In this document: one piece after another, positions 1-9,296 of the stretch
How positions within the stretch are numbered: position 1 is the first letter of the stretch
How the letters are laid out: each line of letters opens with the position of its first letter
Origin: Chloroflexota bacterium
Lineage (GTDB): Bacteria; Chloroflexota; Dehalococcoidia; Lucifugimonadales; UBA3495
NCBI GenBank assembly: GCA_028874075.1
Contig: JAPPLU010000092.1
Coordinates: 1-64,000 of the forward strand
Direction: 5' to 3'
DNA length: 64,000 bases
The notes under the pieces: generated by a model
Databases searched by the model: none
What the model was told of the DNA's origin: nothing
What the model saw: only the letters and a program-made list of their open reading frames with translations
Program-made: the position numbers and the translations under genes

Positions 1-111
1 GTTTAGGAGCGGAATCCTCACTTAGCCACCTGTCCGAATTTCCGGGTCCACCTCAGACTTCTTCATCATACAAATGACGGATGGGGTGTTGGACCGGTTC
101 TAAAGACGGGC

Positions 112-120
112 TGATATGAT
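112..120 (+). promoter_or_regulatory. Candidate extended -10 promoter upstream of nadX
   Basis: TG-A-TATGAT matches an extended -10 element (TGnTATAAT with one mismatch), 42 bases before the nadX start codon. A possible -35 (TTGGAC at 89-94) is 20 bases away, too far for a standard promoter. The call rests on the extended -10 alone. Bases 1-111 hold no gene I can support. Confidence 0.4.
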
Positions 121-162
121 GGTGTTGTGCTGGGGTGGCTGTAGTTTGCTGGAGGTGGGTTA

Positions 163-966
163 ATGAATCAGGCGATTGGTATTGTGGGGTGCGGGACTAT
201 TGGGCGGGCGCTATTGAGGGCAGGGGATGAGGGTGGCCTGGGGGTTCCGGTTGCCGGTGTTACCAGCCGCACCGCATCCACCGCGGAGGCATTCCTGGCC
301 ACCCTGAAAGGGCCTCCCCCTTTCCTGGACCTGGGGGAACTGGTGGAGCAGTCGTCGCTGCTGGTTGAGACGGCTGGCGGACACGTCGTTCCTTCCCTGG
401 CCGAAGCGGCATTTTCAGCCGGCAAGGACCTGATGGTCATAAGCATAGGAGCCCTATTGGAGCATCCAGAAATTATCGAGCAAGCGCGCAGCCTCGGGTG
501 CCGCCTCTATGCGCCATCGGGGGCGATTGCCGGCCTGGACGGAATAAAGTCGGCCTGCCAGGGCCGGGTTGACACAGTTGAAATGATCTCACGCAAACCT
601 GTCGCCGCCCTGGAGGGCGCACCCTATTTGATGGAGAACGAAATCCCGGTTGACGGATTGACCGAAGCCCAAGAGGTTTTCAACGGCTCAGCAAGGGAGG
701 CCTGCCGCGGTTTCCCTTCGAACCTAAATGTTTCGGCTGCGGTGAGCCTGGCGGGAATTGGCCCCGACCTGACAACGGTCCGCATTGTTGCCGACCCGTT
801 CCTGGAGCGGAACTGCCACGACGTTACGGTGGAAGGAGGGTTTGGCCTACTGCGCGTACACATCGAAAACATCCCTTCGGAAAACCCCAAGACCGGCCGG
901 CTAACCGCACTATCCATAATCCGGTCGGTAAGAGACGCTGTTGACCCGGTGAGAATCGGCACGTGA
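163..966 (+). CDS. nadX: L-aspartate dehydrogenase (NadX-like)
   Basis: Probably oxidises L-aspartate with NAD(P)+ to iminoaspartate, the first step of bacterial NAD synthesis in organisms using NadX instead of NadB. The 267-residue length fits the family. The N-terminus has a Rossmann loop G9-C-G11-T-I-G14. The segment ERNCHD places a histidine near residue 219 where the family has its catalytic His, followed by the conserved VEGGFG. The start has a good Shine-Dalgarno (GGAGGT, about 6 bases upstream). No nadA or nadC is next to it; the next gene is convergent. A role in aspartate catabolism is an alternative. Confidence 0.85.
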   Translation: MNQAIGIVGCGTIGRALLRAGDEGGLGVPVAGVTSRTASTAEAFLATLKGPPPFLDLGELVEQSSLLVETAGGHVVPSLAEAAFSAGKDLMVISIGALLEHPEIIEQARSLGCRLYAPSGAIAGLDGIKSACQGRVDTVEMISRKPVAALEGAPYLMENEIPVDGLTEAQEVFNGSAREACRGFPSNLNVSAAVSLAGIGPDLTTVRIVADPFLERNCHDVTVEGGFGLLRVHIENIPSENPKTGRLTALSIIRSVRDAVDPVRIGT

Positions 967-993
967 AATTGCCGGAGGGTTAAAGGGAGATGG

Positions 994-2991
994 TCAGGTT
1001 TGGGCCGCGGCTGCCAGGTCTTCTAGGGTGGAAATCTGATAGTCGATACTTTCGGCCTCCAGGGACAGCCTTTCCCATTCTTCCCAGCAGGAATGCTCTT
1101 CCTCTTTCAGCAGCCGATACTGCTCGGCGCTGTCGGCGATGTGGGTGGCGTCGCCGAATTGCTCCGGGCTGGCAAACATCGCCTCTAGCTCGGCAATCTG
1201 CGCTTCCTTATTCGCAAGGTCTGCGGTGACCTCGTCGATTTGCGAGTGCAGCTTTCTGGATTCCCGGCTTAGCGCCCGCCGCTGGATCTCAGTCTCCGAA
1301 ACAGGCCGGCCGGGCCGTCGCCGGATAACGCCCGGCTTGGGACCAGCCGATTCTTTTCTGGCTGACTGCTTGGAGCCGTTTCGGTGAGGCGCGGTTTCCT
1401 TGACGTGCAGGTAGCTGTCATAGTCCCCGGGATAGACCGAGGGCCGGCCGTCAACTATTTCAACTATCTTGTTGGCAACCTGGCGGATGAGGGTCCGGTC
1501 GTGGGTGATCAAGCACAGGGTACCGTGATAGTCGCCCAGGGCATCGGCCAGAATCTCCCTAGACACTATATCCAGGTGGTTGGTGGGCTCGTCCATCAAC
1601 AGCAGGTTGCTGGGCTGGAGCAGCAGTTTTGCCAGGGCAACCCGCGCCTTCTCGCCTCCGGACAGCACCGAGATGGGTTTCAACACGTCGTCGCCGGTGA
1701 AGAGAAACCCTCCCAGTGTGGTACGAAGGTTTTGCTCGGACTCCGCCGGGGCGGCCTGCTTCAATTCGTCGATAATGGTATTGGCGGAGTTCAACTGGTC
1801 CAGGACGTGCTGGGCGTAGTAGGCAGGCACCACGTTGTGCCCAAGATTTCGCTCGCCGTCATCGAAGGTCAGAACCCCGGCCAGCATCTTCAGCATAGTA
1901 GTCTTGCCGGCGCCGTTGGGACCAACCAGCGCCACCCGGTCGCCCCGGCCAAGGGCCAGATTCACGCCCCGGTAGACCACATTGTTCCCATAGCGCTTGC
2001 TGACGTTGCAAAGGTTGATGACTTCGGCGCCGCTGCGGGGAGGAGCCGGAAAGGAGTAGTTGACCTTTTTGGTGGCGCGAGGCAGTTCAATGGTCTGGAT
2101 TTTCTCCAACTGCTTCAACCGACTCTGCACCTGGGTCGCCTTGGTAGCCTTGGCGCGGAACCGCTCCACGAAGCGCATCTGCCGCTGCATTTCCCGTTCC
2201 TGGCGGGCCGCGGTGGACCGCAGCACTTCCAGGTAACGCTCCCGGGCCTCCAGGTAGTCGTCGTAGTTGCCCTTGTGCAGCGAAACCCCGTCGGTCTCGA
2301 TAGCCAATACCCTGGTGGCCACCTGGTTGAGAAAGGCCCGGTCGTGAGAGGTGATGAGAACGCCGCCCCGGAAGGAAGACAGGTACTTTTCGAACCAGAG
2401 GTTAGCTTCCAGGTCGAGGTGATTGGTGGGCTCATCCAGCAGCAGCAAATCGGGCTTGCGGAACAGAATCCTGGCCAGGGCGGCCCGCATGGCCCAGCCT
2501 CCGCTGAATTCGCTGATGGAACGGGAGAAATCGGACTGCTTGAATCCCAGGCCCGACAGTATCGCCTTGGCCTCATAGTCTCGATCGTAACCACCAGCGG
2601 CTTCCAGGGCCGCGTCCAACCGGCCGAGACGCTGAAGCAACTCCTCCTGCATCTCGGGGTCGGCCTCGGCGGCCAGCGCCTTCTGGGTTGCGGCGATGTC
2701 CTCGACAATGGCCCTGGCCTCAACTCCCGCGTCCAGTACTTCCTGGAGCAGAGACTTGCCGGCAAAGGCCGCCGTCTCCTGCTTGAGATAGCCGATGGTG
2801 AGGCTTCGCTGCCTGGTGAGTGAGCCGGAATCCGAGGCAGTCTCGCCGGCCAGGATATCCATCAATGTGGTCTTGCCGGACCCGTTGGGCCCAACGAGTG
2901 CGATGCGGTCGCCGGCCCCAACGTTCAGGGTAAGCCCGCTGAACAGGGTGCGGTCGGAATAGGCTTTGCTGATGTCGGTGGCGAGTAGCAT
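994..2991 (-). CDS. ABC-F family ATP-binding protein
   Basis: A soluble protein with two ABC ATPase domains and no membrane segments, as in the ABC-F family (Uup, EttA, YdiF), which acts on ribosomes. NBD1 has Walker [10 protein letters not shown], signature FSGGW and [11 protein letters not shown]2 has [17 protein letters not shown] and a second DEPTNHLD. Between them is the charged linker typical of ABC-F, and the C-terminus is a predicted coiled coil, as in Uup. I chose the ATG at 2991 (protein starts [11 protein letters not shown], 665 residues) over a start 21 bases upstream because it begins at the first conserved strand and has a GGGG stretch at suitable distance. The exact ABC-F subfamily cannot be fixed from the sequence alone. 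Confidence 0.88.
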   Translation of the reverse strand: MLLATDISKAYSDRTLFSGLTLNVGAGDRIALVGPNGSGKTTLMDILAGETASDSGSLTRQRSLTIGYLKQETAAFAGKSLLQEVLDAGVEARAIVEDIAATQKALAAEADPEMQEELLQRLGRLDAALEAAGGYDRDYEAKAILSGLGFKQSDFSRSISEFSGGWAMRAALARILFRKPDLLLLDEPTNHLDLEANLWFEKYLSSFRGGVLITSHDRAFLNQVATRVLAIETDGVSLHKGNYDDYLEARERYLEVLRSTAARQEREMQRQMRFVERFRAKATKATQVQSRLKQLEKIQTIELPRATKKVNYSFPAPPRSGAEVINLCNVSKRYGNNVVYRGVNLALGRGDRVALVGPNGAGKTTMLKMLAGVLTFDDGERNLGHNVVPAYYAQHVLDQLNSANTIIDELKQAAPAESEQNLRTTLGGFLFTGDDVLKPISVLSGGEKARVALAKLLLQPSNLLLMDEPTNHLDIVSREILADALGDYHGTLCLITHDRTLIRQVANKIVEIVDGRPSVYPGDYDSYLHVKETAPHRNGSKQSARKESAGPKPGVIRRRPGRPVSETEIQRRALSRESRKLHSQIDEVTADLANKEAQIAELEAMFASPEQFGDATHIADSAEQYRLLKEEEHSCWEEWERLSLEAESIDYQISTLEDLAAAAQT

Positions 2992-3094
2992 TAAGAAAAT
3001 TTCCCCAAGCAATTCTAGCTACTCGAACATCGGGTGGCAAATGGAGCCGGCGCCCAGAATTCCTCAATTCAGATGCAGGCCGGCACCCACGGCT

Positions 3095-4546
3095 CTAAAA
3101 CGCCGGCCGGTTCAGCACCGACTGGTCAATCTTCCGTGAAATTAGCTGGCCGTCGTCGGGGGTGCCGATCAGCTGGCCTTTGTCCACCATTACCTTGCCG
3201 CGCAGCATTACCGTGGTGGGCCAGCCCTCGATCTCCCAGCCCTCCCAGGGGCTGTAGTCCCGCAGGTGCAGGTCTGCCATGGTCAGGCTCTTCTTTACCG
3301 AGGGATCGATGATGGTTATGTCGGCGTCGCTGCCGGCGGCTATGGCACCCTTGCGCGGGTACAGTCCCAGCATCTTCGCCGCGTTGGTGGAGGTGACGTT
3401 GGCGTAGTGCTCCAGAGACATTCCCCGCCGCACCACGGCCTCGGTGTAGTTGACACCCATGCGAATTTCAATGCCGATGTTACCGCCCCGGACGTCCACC
3501 ACGTTGCGGCCGGCGATCTTGTCCAGGTAGGTGGTAAAGCTGCTGTCGGTGGCGGTGAAGGACAGGTCACGGCGCATCAAGCCATCCCACAGGTGAGTGC
3601 GGTCGTCCTCGTATTTCAGCGACGGGTAGGTGTGGTACTTCATACCGTCGTCTTCCCGGTAGTTGTCGCAGTTGAAGGACAGGGCCAGGGTCAATACTTC
3701 GCCATAGACGGGATGGCCATCGGCCCGGGCTTCGGAAATGGCGTCCAGGCCGTCTTTGGCGGTTACGTGGACGAAATAGAGACCTGCCTCCGTGCGCTGG
3801 GCCAGCCGGATGACGTGCTGGAAGGCCAGGTCTTCCACCAGCTTAGAGTGTATATGGTGGACGTTGTACCAGTCCCACTGGTCACGCTGCTGGGCCAGGA
3901 GGTAGTTGTACATCACCAGTTCATCGTCCTCGCCGTGGACGGCCAGAACCCCGCCGTGACGGGAAATCTGGGTCATCACATCGGCCAGTCGACCGGTATC
4001 AATCTTGCCAATAGGAGTCAAACTGTGCACCCTGCCTTCCGGCGGTCGGATGTCAGTGGTGAATACCTTAATGCTGGGAAAACCGGCGTTAACCAGTTCG
4101 CCGTAGCGGGAAATGGCGTCGGGCGTGCTGCCGCTGGAATAGATGCAATGTGTGGAGTAGTCGGTGTAGGCGTTCCCCTGCCACACGGAAATGAAGTCGT
4201 GGATACCGGCCGGCAAATCGCCCTCATTGGGTACCGGTGCGAAGTCCATTACCGTGGTGGTGCCGCCCCAGATGGCGCCCAGGGAGTGGTCCAGCGGCCC
4301 GGCGTTGGGAGTGCCGTCCACCAGCTGGCGCGCACCCGGCTGCACGTTGGCGGCGGCGTGGGCGTGGGTCTCGATGCCACCGGGTACGACGATTTTGCCT
4401 TCTGCATCAATGACCGTGGCGCCTTCCCGCGGCAGAAAGCCGGGCAGGGCGACGGCAACAATTTTCTCGCCCTGGATGCCCACGTCCCATTCTCCGGCCC
4501 CGCCGGGGGTTACCACTGTTCCTCCAGTAATCAGCTTGTCCAGCAT
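3095..4546 (-). CDS. Dihydropyrimidinase/hydantoinase-like amidohydrolase
   Basis: Metal-dependent cyclic-amide hydrolase of the dihydropyrimidinase, hydantoinase and allantoinase group, 483 residues. The complete binuclear metal set is visible: H61-A-H63, the lysine expected to be carbamylated (K159 in PSIKVFTT), H203 (AVHGEDD), H259 (YFVHVTAKDG) and D333 (TATDSS). The C-terminal beta-sandwich follows. I chose the ATG at 4546 because GGAGGT lies 6 bases upstream; a start at 4558 would put that site inside the gene. The substrate (dihydropyrimidine, hydantoin or another cyclic imide) is not determined, and no other pyrimidine-degradation gene is adjacent. Confidence 0.85.
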   Translation of the reverse strand: MLDKLITGGTVVTPGGAGEWDVGIQGEKIVAVALPGFLPREGATVIDAEGKIVVPGGIETHAHAAANVQPGARQLVDGTPNAGPLDHSLGAIWGGTTTVMDFAPVPNEGDLPAGIHDFISVWQGNAYTDYSTHCIYSSGSTPDAISRYGELVNAGFPSIKVFTTDIRPPEGRVHSLTPIGKIDTGRLADVMTQISRHGGVLAVHGEDDELVMYNYLLAQQRDQWDWYNVHHIHSKLVEDLAFQHVIRLAQRTEAGLYFVHVTAKDGLDAISEARADGHPVYGEVLTLALSFNCDNYREDDGMKYHTYPSLKYEDDRTHLWDGLMRRDLSFTATDSSFTTYLDKIAGRNVVDVRGGNIGIEIRMGVNYTEAVVRRGMSLEHYANVTSTNAAKMLGLYPRKGAIAAGSDADITIIDPSVKKSLTMADLHLRDYSPWEGWEIEGWPTTVMLRGKVMVDKGQLIGTPDDGQLISRKIDQSVLNRPAF

Positions 4547-4987
4547 AGCTACCTCCATCAGTCTCAGGCTGTTGTTTCCAGCTATGGGATCGCGTCAAGG
4601 ATGGGGCGATTATGTAGCCTCGGCGAATGGGGCGCAAGGGGAGTCTTCGACGCGGTAGACCCGTGGAGCCAAACCAGCCGAAATTGAGACCTCGTGGAAA
4701 GGATACGCTAGCCTAGAGCAATTTGTACTCCCCGACCTTCCCGGGACCGAGACACTCTACCTTGCATCACTACTCAAACCATCGAGCATCGAGACAGGGT
4801 ATAATGGGGCCGTGGCTAAGAGAGTACCCCTTTCCCCTCACCCACCTCATCGAGGTTTCCTGCGGACGGACCTCTATCCCCTCTGTTACGCCAGCCTGCA
4901 TCCGGCTGAATATCTAACAGCCAGGACTGTCTACTCCGGGGCTATTGCTGCTCCACCGCCCCACCTTTCCGTGGGGGCCGCTCTGAA
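4547..4987. other. Intergenic region between divergent genes
   Basis: About 440 bases separating the divergent amidohydrolase and RND genes. A perfect TATAAT occurs at 4800-4805 on the + strand, but no matching -35 lies 16-19 bases upstream, so it is only a weak promoter candidate for the exporter. Short ORFs here have no recognisable features. Confidence 0.4.
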
Positions 4988-7582
4988 ATGATACTTTTCC
5001 GTGGCCATTCCGCCCTTGCCGACAGCGTTGCCGATTTCTTGACTCGGCACTCCACCGAGACCATCATTGCACTTCTTGTCGCCACCGCCCTGCTGTTCCT
5101 GCCCCTCTTCCTGATGCAGCCTACCGAGCAGGCATCCCAGGAACCGGGGGGCGCAGTATTCGACCTGCGGGATAAGGTGAACGCCCAGTTTCCTCCCCCC
5201 CTGCACGTAGCGAGCTTCATTGTCGAAGACCGGGAAGGCGACGTAATGCGCCAGGCGCCCTTGTGGGAACTCTACCGCAATGAGGAGGCGCTGCGGCAAT
5301 CGGAAATGGCCGATCTGCTGTTTTACGGTTTCGACGTGGACACCCAGCGCGAGACCCAGGGAATTTACACCCTGGCCGACGCCGTCAACGACGTGCTGAC
5401 CCTGGGCTCGGCGGGCGCAGTAACCCTGGAGACAGCTACCGATTCCCAGGTGAAGATGGCCATTGGGTTCGCCCTGGATGGCCCCACCGGGCCATTCCTC
5501 CTGGAGAGCTTTTCCAAGGATGCCTCCCCGGAAACCCGATCGGTCGATGGCCAAGAGGTTCAGGAATGGAAGGCCAGGGCCCTTACCATCTTCGTGGCCA
5601 CCGACAATACCAAGCTGGGCGGCGGCCCTCAGACCATCAGCCTGACAAACGACGAGTCGGTCCTGGACAAGGAACGCCTGAACCGGCGGATTCTGTCCAC
5701 CCTGCGGGGCGATGAGGAGAACTATCGCCTGTGGGGCCTGGCCCTGGACGTCAACCTGACTTCCCGGGAGCAGGGACGGACAACCATCCCCTACATCGCC
5801 GCCACCGTTATCCTGGTGCTGTTGGTGGTGGGTGCAACCCTCCGCTCCTTCAAGGCCGTGGGGCTGGGGTTCATCGGGTTGATGATATTGCTGGTCTGGC
5901 TGAAAGGGCTGTCCAACCTCATCGGATTGAAGTCCTCACTTACCCTGGACTTGATTGTCCCCATTGCAATGATTTCCCTGGGCGCCGATTTCCTGATTCA
6001 CGCAGTGGACCGGTATAACGAAGAAAAGGTAAGGCACCGGCAGCCTATCCACGCTTTGCGGGCCGGACTGGCCGGAGTATTGGGCGCGCTGGCGCTGGCC
6101 TCCCTGTCCGACGGCATTGCCTTCCTGGCCAACATCACTTCGGGCATCGAGACCATCATCGGGTTTGGTATAGCCGCCGGGATTGCGGTCCTCTCTAACT
6201 TTGCCATTATGGGCATACTCATTCCCCTGGTAATGATGCGGCTGGACCAGAGAAAGGCATCATCGCAGCAACCGGATCCACACGTCGACACACCTTCAGC
6301 CCCTGAGAGTGCCGTTGCCCCTCGCGCGCGTAGCGCCATCGCCTGGTTGGTGGTGGCGCTGGCAAGAGCTCCCTGGGCCGTGCTGCCCCTGGTGGCCGTG
6401 GGCACAGGACTGACCACCTGGCTAGCCTTCCAGCTGGAACCAGGGTTTGACCCCAAGGACTTTTTGGACTCCGACTCGGAGTTTGTGACAGGGCTGGACA
6501 AGGTGGACGAATATATTGCCCCTGCCCTTTCCGGGGAACCTGCCATCATCTACGTGCGAGGGGACTTGACCGATCACCGCTCCCTCCACGGCCTTAGGGA
6601 TTTGCTGCAACAGCTCGGCTTCAACGAGAACGTCGGCCGGGATCAGCACGGCAACGTATTCCTCTACAGCCGCTCAATATTTCAACTGCTGGGCAGGGCA
6701 GTCGGTTCGGAAGCGGCGCGGCAAGCGATTTTGGAAGCCACCGGTGTGACCATTACGGACTTGAATGAGGACCAGCTTCCCGACAACGCCGAGCAACTGT
6801 CAGCCGCATACGACTACATGTTGGAAAAGGGGATACCCCTGGACAGCGCGACCCTGGCATACAACCGGGCCGAGGTCCGGCAAGTCCTCGCCAGGGAGGG
6901 TGAAGAGTACGCCACCGTGTTCAGCCTCGGCATCATCGGCGCCGGGGACCAGGCCAACCTTGCAGCAGCGCGCACTTCGCTGGACAACGACCTGCACCTG
7001 TTACGGGACTTGCCATCCATTTCGGAAGTGGGCGTAACCGGCTCTCCCTTCACCCGGGAGGCCACGCTAATCGCCACCACCCGGGCGCTGACAATCTCAC
7101 TGCCTGTGGCCGCGGTCGCCTGTTTCCTCCTGCTGACCATGTGGATGAGGTCGCCGGCCTATGCCCTCGTAACCATCTTACCGGTGGGACTGGTAGTTTC
7201 GTGGCTGTACGCCTTCATGTACCTGACGGGATATACCCTGAACTTCGTTACCGCCACCATTGCCGCGGTTTCCATCGGCGTGGGCATTGACTTTTCAATC
7301 CACATGACCCAGCGGTTCAGACAGGAACTCGCTTTGCACCCAGATGCCGTGTCGGCGTTGCGGACGGCATCAGCAGGCACGGGCTTGGCCCTCTTCGGCT
7401 CTGCAGCCTCCAGTGTGGCCGGATTTGCGGTCCTGGCACTGGCTCCCATGCCCTTGTTCGCGACTTACGGAATTATCTCCGCGGTCATGGTGCTGATGGC
7501 CGGAATAGCAGCCTTGCTCGTCCTGCCTGCCTTGCTGCTGCTGGTTGGGCGATTTTCGAGGACTCCCCCAGCAGCGGGTTAG
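4988..7582 (+). CDS. RND/MMPL superfamily transporter
   Basis: Large inner-membrane protein of 864 residues with the two-fold architecture of MMPL/RND exporters. One hydrophobic segment near residues 28-45 is followed by an extracytoplasmic domain, a block of five to six membrane helices (about 260-410), a second N-terminal-type helix (about 450-475), a second outer domain and a final helix block (about 695-860). Both halves carry the acidic residue in the helix-4 motif (SLGADFLIH and GVGIDFSIH), the likely proton-relay aspartates. The hydrophobic repeats resemble HpnN/MmpL-type lipid or hopanoid exporters more than the drug-efflux AcrB type. No membrane-fusion protein or outer-membrane channel is adjacent. 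The 3' end overlaps the convergent ridA-like gene by 4 bases. Substrate unknown. Confidence 0.85.
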   Translation: MILFRGHSALADSVADFLTRHSTETIIALLVATALLFLPLFLMQPTEQASQEPGGAVFDLRDKVNAQFPPPLHVASFIVEDREGDVMRQAPLWELYRNEEALRQSEMADLLFYGFDVDTQRETQGIYTLADAVNDVLTLGSAGAVTLETATDSQVKMAIGFALDGPTGPFLLESFSKDASPETRSVDGQEVQEWKARALTIFVATDNTKLGGGPQTISLTNDESVLDKERLNRRILSTLRGDEENYRLWGLALDVNLTSREQGRTTIPYIAATVILVLLVVGATLRSFKAVGLGFIGLMILLVWLKGLSNLIGLKSSLTLDLIVPIAMISLGADFLIHAVDRYNEEKVRHRQPIHALRAGLAGVLGALALASLSDGIAFLANITSGIETIIGFGIAAGIAVLSNFAIMGILIPLVMMRLDQRKASSQQPDPHVDTPSAPESAVAPRARSAIAWLVVALARAPWAVLPLVAVGTGLTTWLAFQLEPGFDPKDFLDSDSEFVTGLDKVDEYIAPALSGEPAIIYVRGDLTDHRSLHGLRDLLQQLGFNENVGRDQHGNVFLYSRSIFQLLGRAVGSEAARQAILEATGVTITDLNEDQLPDNAEQLSAAYDYMLEKGIPLDSATLAYNRAEVRQVLAREGEEYATVFSLGIIGAGDQANLAAARTSLDNDLHLLRDLPSISEVGVTGSPFTREATLIATTRALTISLPVAAVACFLLLTMWMRSPAYALVTILPVGLVVSWLYAFMYLTGYTLNFVTATIAAVSIGVGIDFSIHMTQRFRQELALHPDAVSALRTASAGTGLALFGSAASSVAGFAVLALAPMPLFATYGIISAVMVLMAGIAALLVLPALLLLVGRFSRTPPAAG

Positions 7583-7968
7583 CCCAGTTCCACAATCGCC
7601 TCGATTTCCACGTCCAACCCATCCTCTGCCAGGGCGGTAATCTCGACCAGGGTGTTGGCAGGATACTGACCCTGGAAGAACTCGGCAAACAGCGCTTCCT
7701 GGTGCTCCCGTTCCGCCCGCCACTGGGGGATGCTGGTGACGAAGGTTGTTATCTTGACGATGTCCGCGGGGCTCCCACCCTCCTCGGCCACTATGCGGGT
7801 AATACGGTCCAGGGTAACCCGGAGTTGGTCCATTACCGGTTCGCCCTGGGCCTCAGTGCCCCGGGCGGTGCAGCCGGCGATGTAAAGGGTATTTCCTGCC
7901 CGCACACTCCGGCTAAAGGTGGGGCCGGACGGGGCAATGTCGGGGTAGTTCTTCCTAATTTTTTCCAT
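7579..7968 (-). CDS. RidA/YjgF/UK114 family protein
   Basis: Small trimer-forming protein of 129 residues. The RidA family hydrolyses reactive enamine/imine intermediates, and related Rid proteins act in catabolic pathways. The sequence has the typical pattern of GNTLYIAGC early, a central helix with TLDRITRIVAEEGGS, and a C-terminal strand ending in EIEAIVELG. The canonical substrate-binding Arg in the R-x-C-V region is not obvious: the segment reads NTLVEITALA. This favours a non-RidA subgroup. A strong Shine-Dalgarno precedes the ATG (GGAGAAGTGAG). It lies 21 bases downstream of a CaiB-type CoA-transferase on the same strand, so both are likely cotranscribed. Confidence 0.82.
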   Translation of the reverse strand: MEKIRKNYPDIAPSGPTFSRSVRAGNTLYIAGCTARGTEAQGEPVMDQLRVTLDRITRIVAEEGGSPADIVKITTFVTSIPQWRAEREHQEALFAEFFQGQYPANTLVEITALAEDGLDVEIEAIVELG

Positions 7969-7989
7969 CTCACTTCTCCAGGAAAGAGT

Positions 7990-9198
7990 TCAAATCAACC
8001 GGGCCGCCCGCAGCAGTCCCAGTTCCCTCAAGGACAGACCCAGTTCGCCGCAAAGAATTTCAACGTTGTGCTCCCCCAGCTGGGGCGCCGGGCGGTCTGC
8101 GGCCATGGCATTGTCTCCGTCGATGAAAAAACCGGACCCCGGGTACTGCATGGGGCCTGTCTCGGGATGGTCCAGTTCCACGAAGAAGCCCCTTTCCTCG
8201 AGGTGGGGAGACTCCACAACCTGGGTAGGCGTTTGCACCAGGCCTATGACCAGACCCCGGGCCATGGTCTTCCGCATCAGGTCCAGGTTGGTCCACTGGG
8301 CCAGCCTGGGGGCCACCAGTGAATGCAGTTCCTCCCAGTGTTCCATGCGGCCGCCCCGGGTTGCAAACTTGGGATCGGTCAATCCCGGTTCATCCAGGAA
8401 CTCGGCCCACGCCTGCATGGGGCGGCCCCCGGTGCCGGCTGTGGTCAACGTCACTTCTCCGTCTAGTGTAGGCAGGTGCATACCATCCATCACGTTACCG
8501 TCGCTGCCACCCCGGTGAGGGTTGCGGCCCGTATAGGTATAGGGATGGATCAACCCGGAAGGAGTGCTAACGGCCGCCTCCATAGTGGAGACGTCAATAT
8601 GCGTCCCCCTTTCCGTCTCATCCCGGCGGAACAAAGCCCCCATCACCGCCACTGCCCCGTTGCGGGCTGCGGTAATCTCCATCTGCTGCAAAGCCGTGCC
8701 CATAGGCGGCATCGCGGCGGAGCCGGTTACGGCATACAGGTAGCCGCCCATCGCCTGGGCTACCAGGTCGTCACCCTGGTAATCCGCATAGGGACCGTCT
8801 TGACCGAAATAGGTGACTGAAACGAGAATAAGTCGGGGATTTGCCTCTGACAGCGTTTCATAGTCCAACCCCAGTCCACCCGTCTGGCCCGGAGGATAGC
8901 TTTCCACAATTACGTCGGCCGACTGAGCAAGCCGTCCGAACAGGTCTCGACCGGCCGCCTGTCCCACATCCAGAGTGATGCCCCGCTTGTTGGTATTGAA
9001 GGCAAGAAAAGTAGAAGACCGGTCCGGGTGGGGTACATCCCCGATGAAAGGCGGTTCGTGGCGGGCCTGGTCTCCCCAACCCGGAGGCTCGACCTTGATG
9101 GTGTCCGCACCCTGATCGGCAAGCAGCTTGGCGCAATAGGCGCCGGAAGGGCGCAGCGCCAATTCCAGGACCCGAAGCTCTGATAGTATTCCCGGCAT
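7990..9198 (-). CDS. CaiB/BaiF family CoA-transferase with Glu at the catalytic Asp position
   Basis: Class III CoA-transferase (402 residues), which moves CoA between carboxylic acids in the cytoplasm. The family pattern is clear: the ADTIKVEPPG segment, a TNKRGITLD strand, the FGQDGPYADY loop and the TERGTHIDVS strand. Family members form the acyl-enzyme on an aspartate. Aligned on the shared AVMGALFRR block, this protein has Glu174 there (QMEITAARNG), while the other three paralogues in the window have Asp. I chose the ATG at 9198, with GTGGAGT 5-10 bases upstream; the GTG at 9210 would begin inside that ribosome-binding site. Probably in one transcript with the ridA-like gene. Confidence 0.85.
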   Translation of the reverse strand: MPGILSELRVLELALRPSGAYCAKLLADQGADTIKVEPPGWGDQARHEPPFIGDVPHPDRSSTFLAFNTNKRGITLDVGQAAGRDLFGRLAQSADVIVESYPPGQTGGLGLDYETLSEANPRLILVSVTYFGQDGPYADYQGDDLVAQAMGGYLYAVTGSAAMPPMGTALQQMEITAARNGAVAVMGALFRRDETERGTHIDVSTMEAAVSTPSGLIHPYTYTGRNPHRGGSDGNVMDGMHLPTLDGEVTLTTAGTGGRPMQAWAEFLDEPGLTDPKFATRGGRMEHWEELHSLVAPRLAQWTNLDLMRKTMARGLVIGLVQTPTQVVESPHLEERGFFVELDHPETGPMQYPGSGFFIDGDNAMAADRPAPQLGEHNVEILCGELGLSLRELGLLRAARLI

Positions 9199-9296
9199 GG
9201 GTAACTCCACTATCTATTGCTGACTAAGGGAATGGAAAAACACCAAAATACCCGGTCCGTCTACCAGCCGATTCTCCGCTTGCTCCCTGGGAACAA

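Noticed and set aside
1384..2823. Long + strand ORF antisense to the ABC-F gene
   Set aside because: Lies fully opposite a well-conserved coding sequence; its composition reflects the complementary codons.
3266..4687. Long + strand ORF opposite the amidohydrolase
   Set aside because: Shadow of the real gene, whose metal ligands are all in the minus-strand frame.
4800..4805. TATAAT as promoter of the RND transporter
   Set aside because: No -35 at 16-19 bases and almost 190 bases from the start codon; kept only as a remark.
9199..9296. Possible small gene between the two minus-strand CoA-transferases
   Set aside because: Too short and without a ribosome-binding site or conserved pattern.
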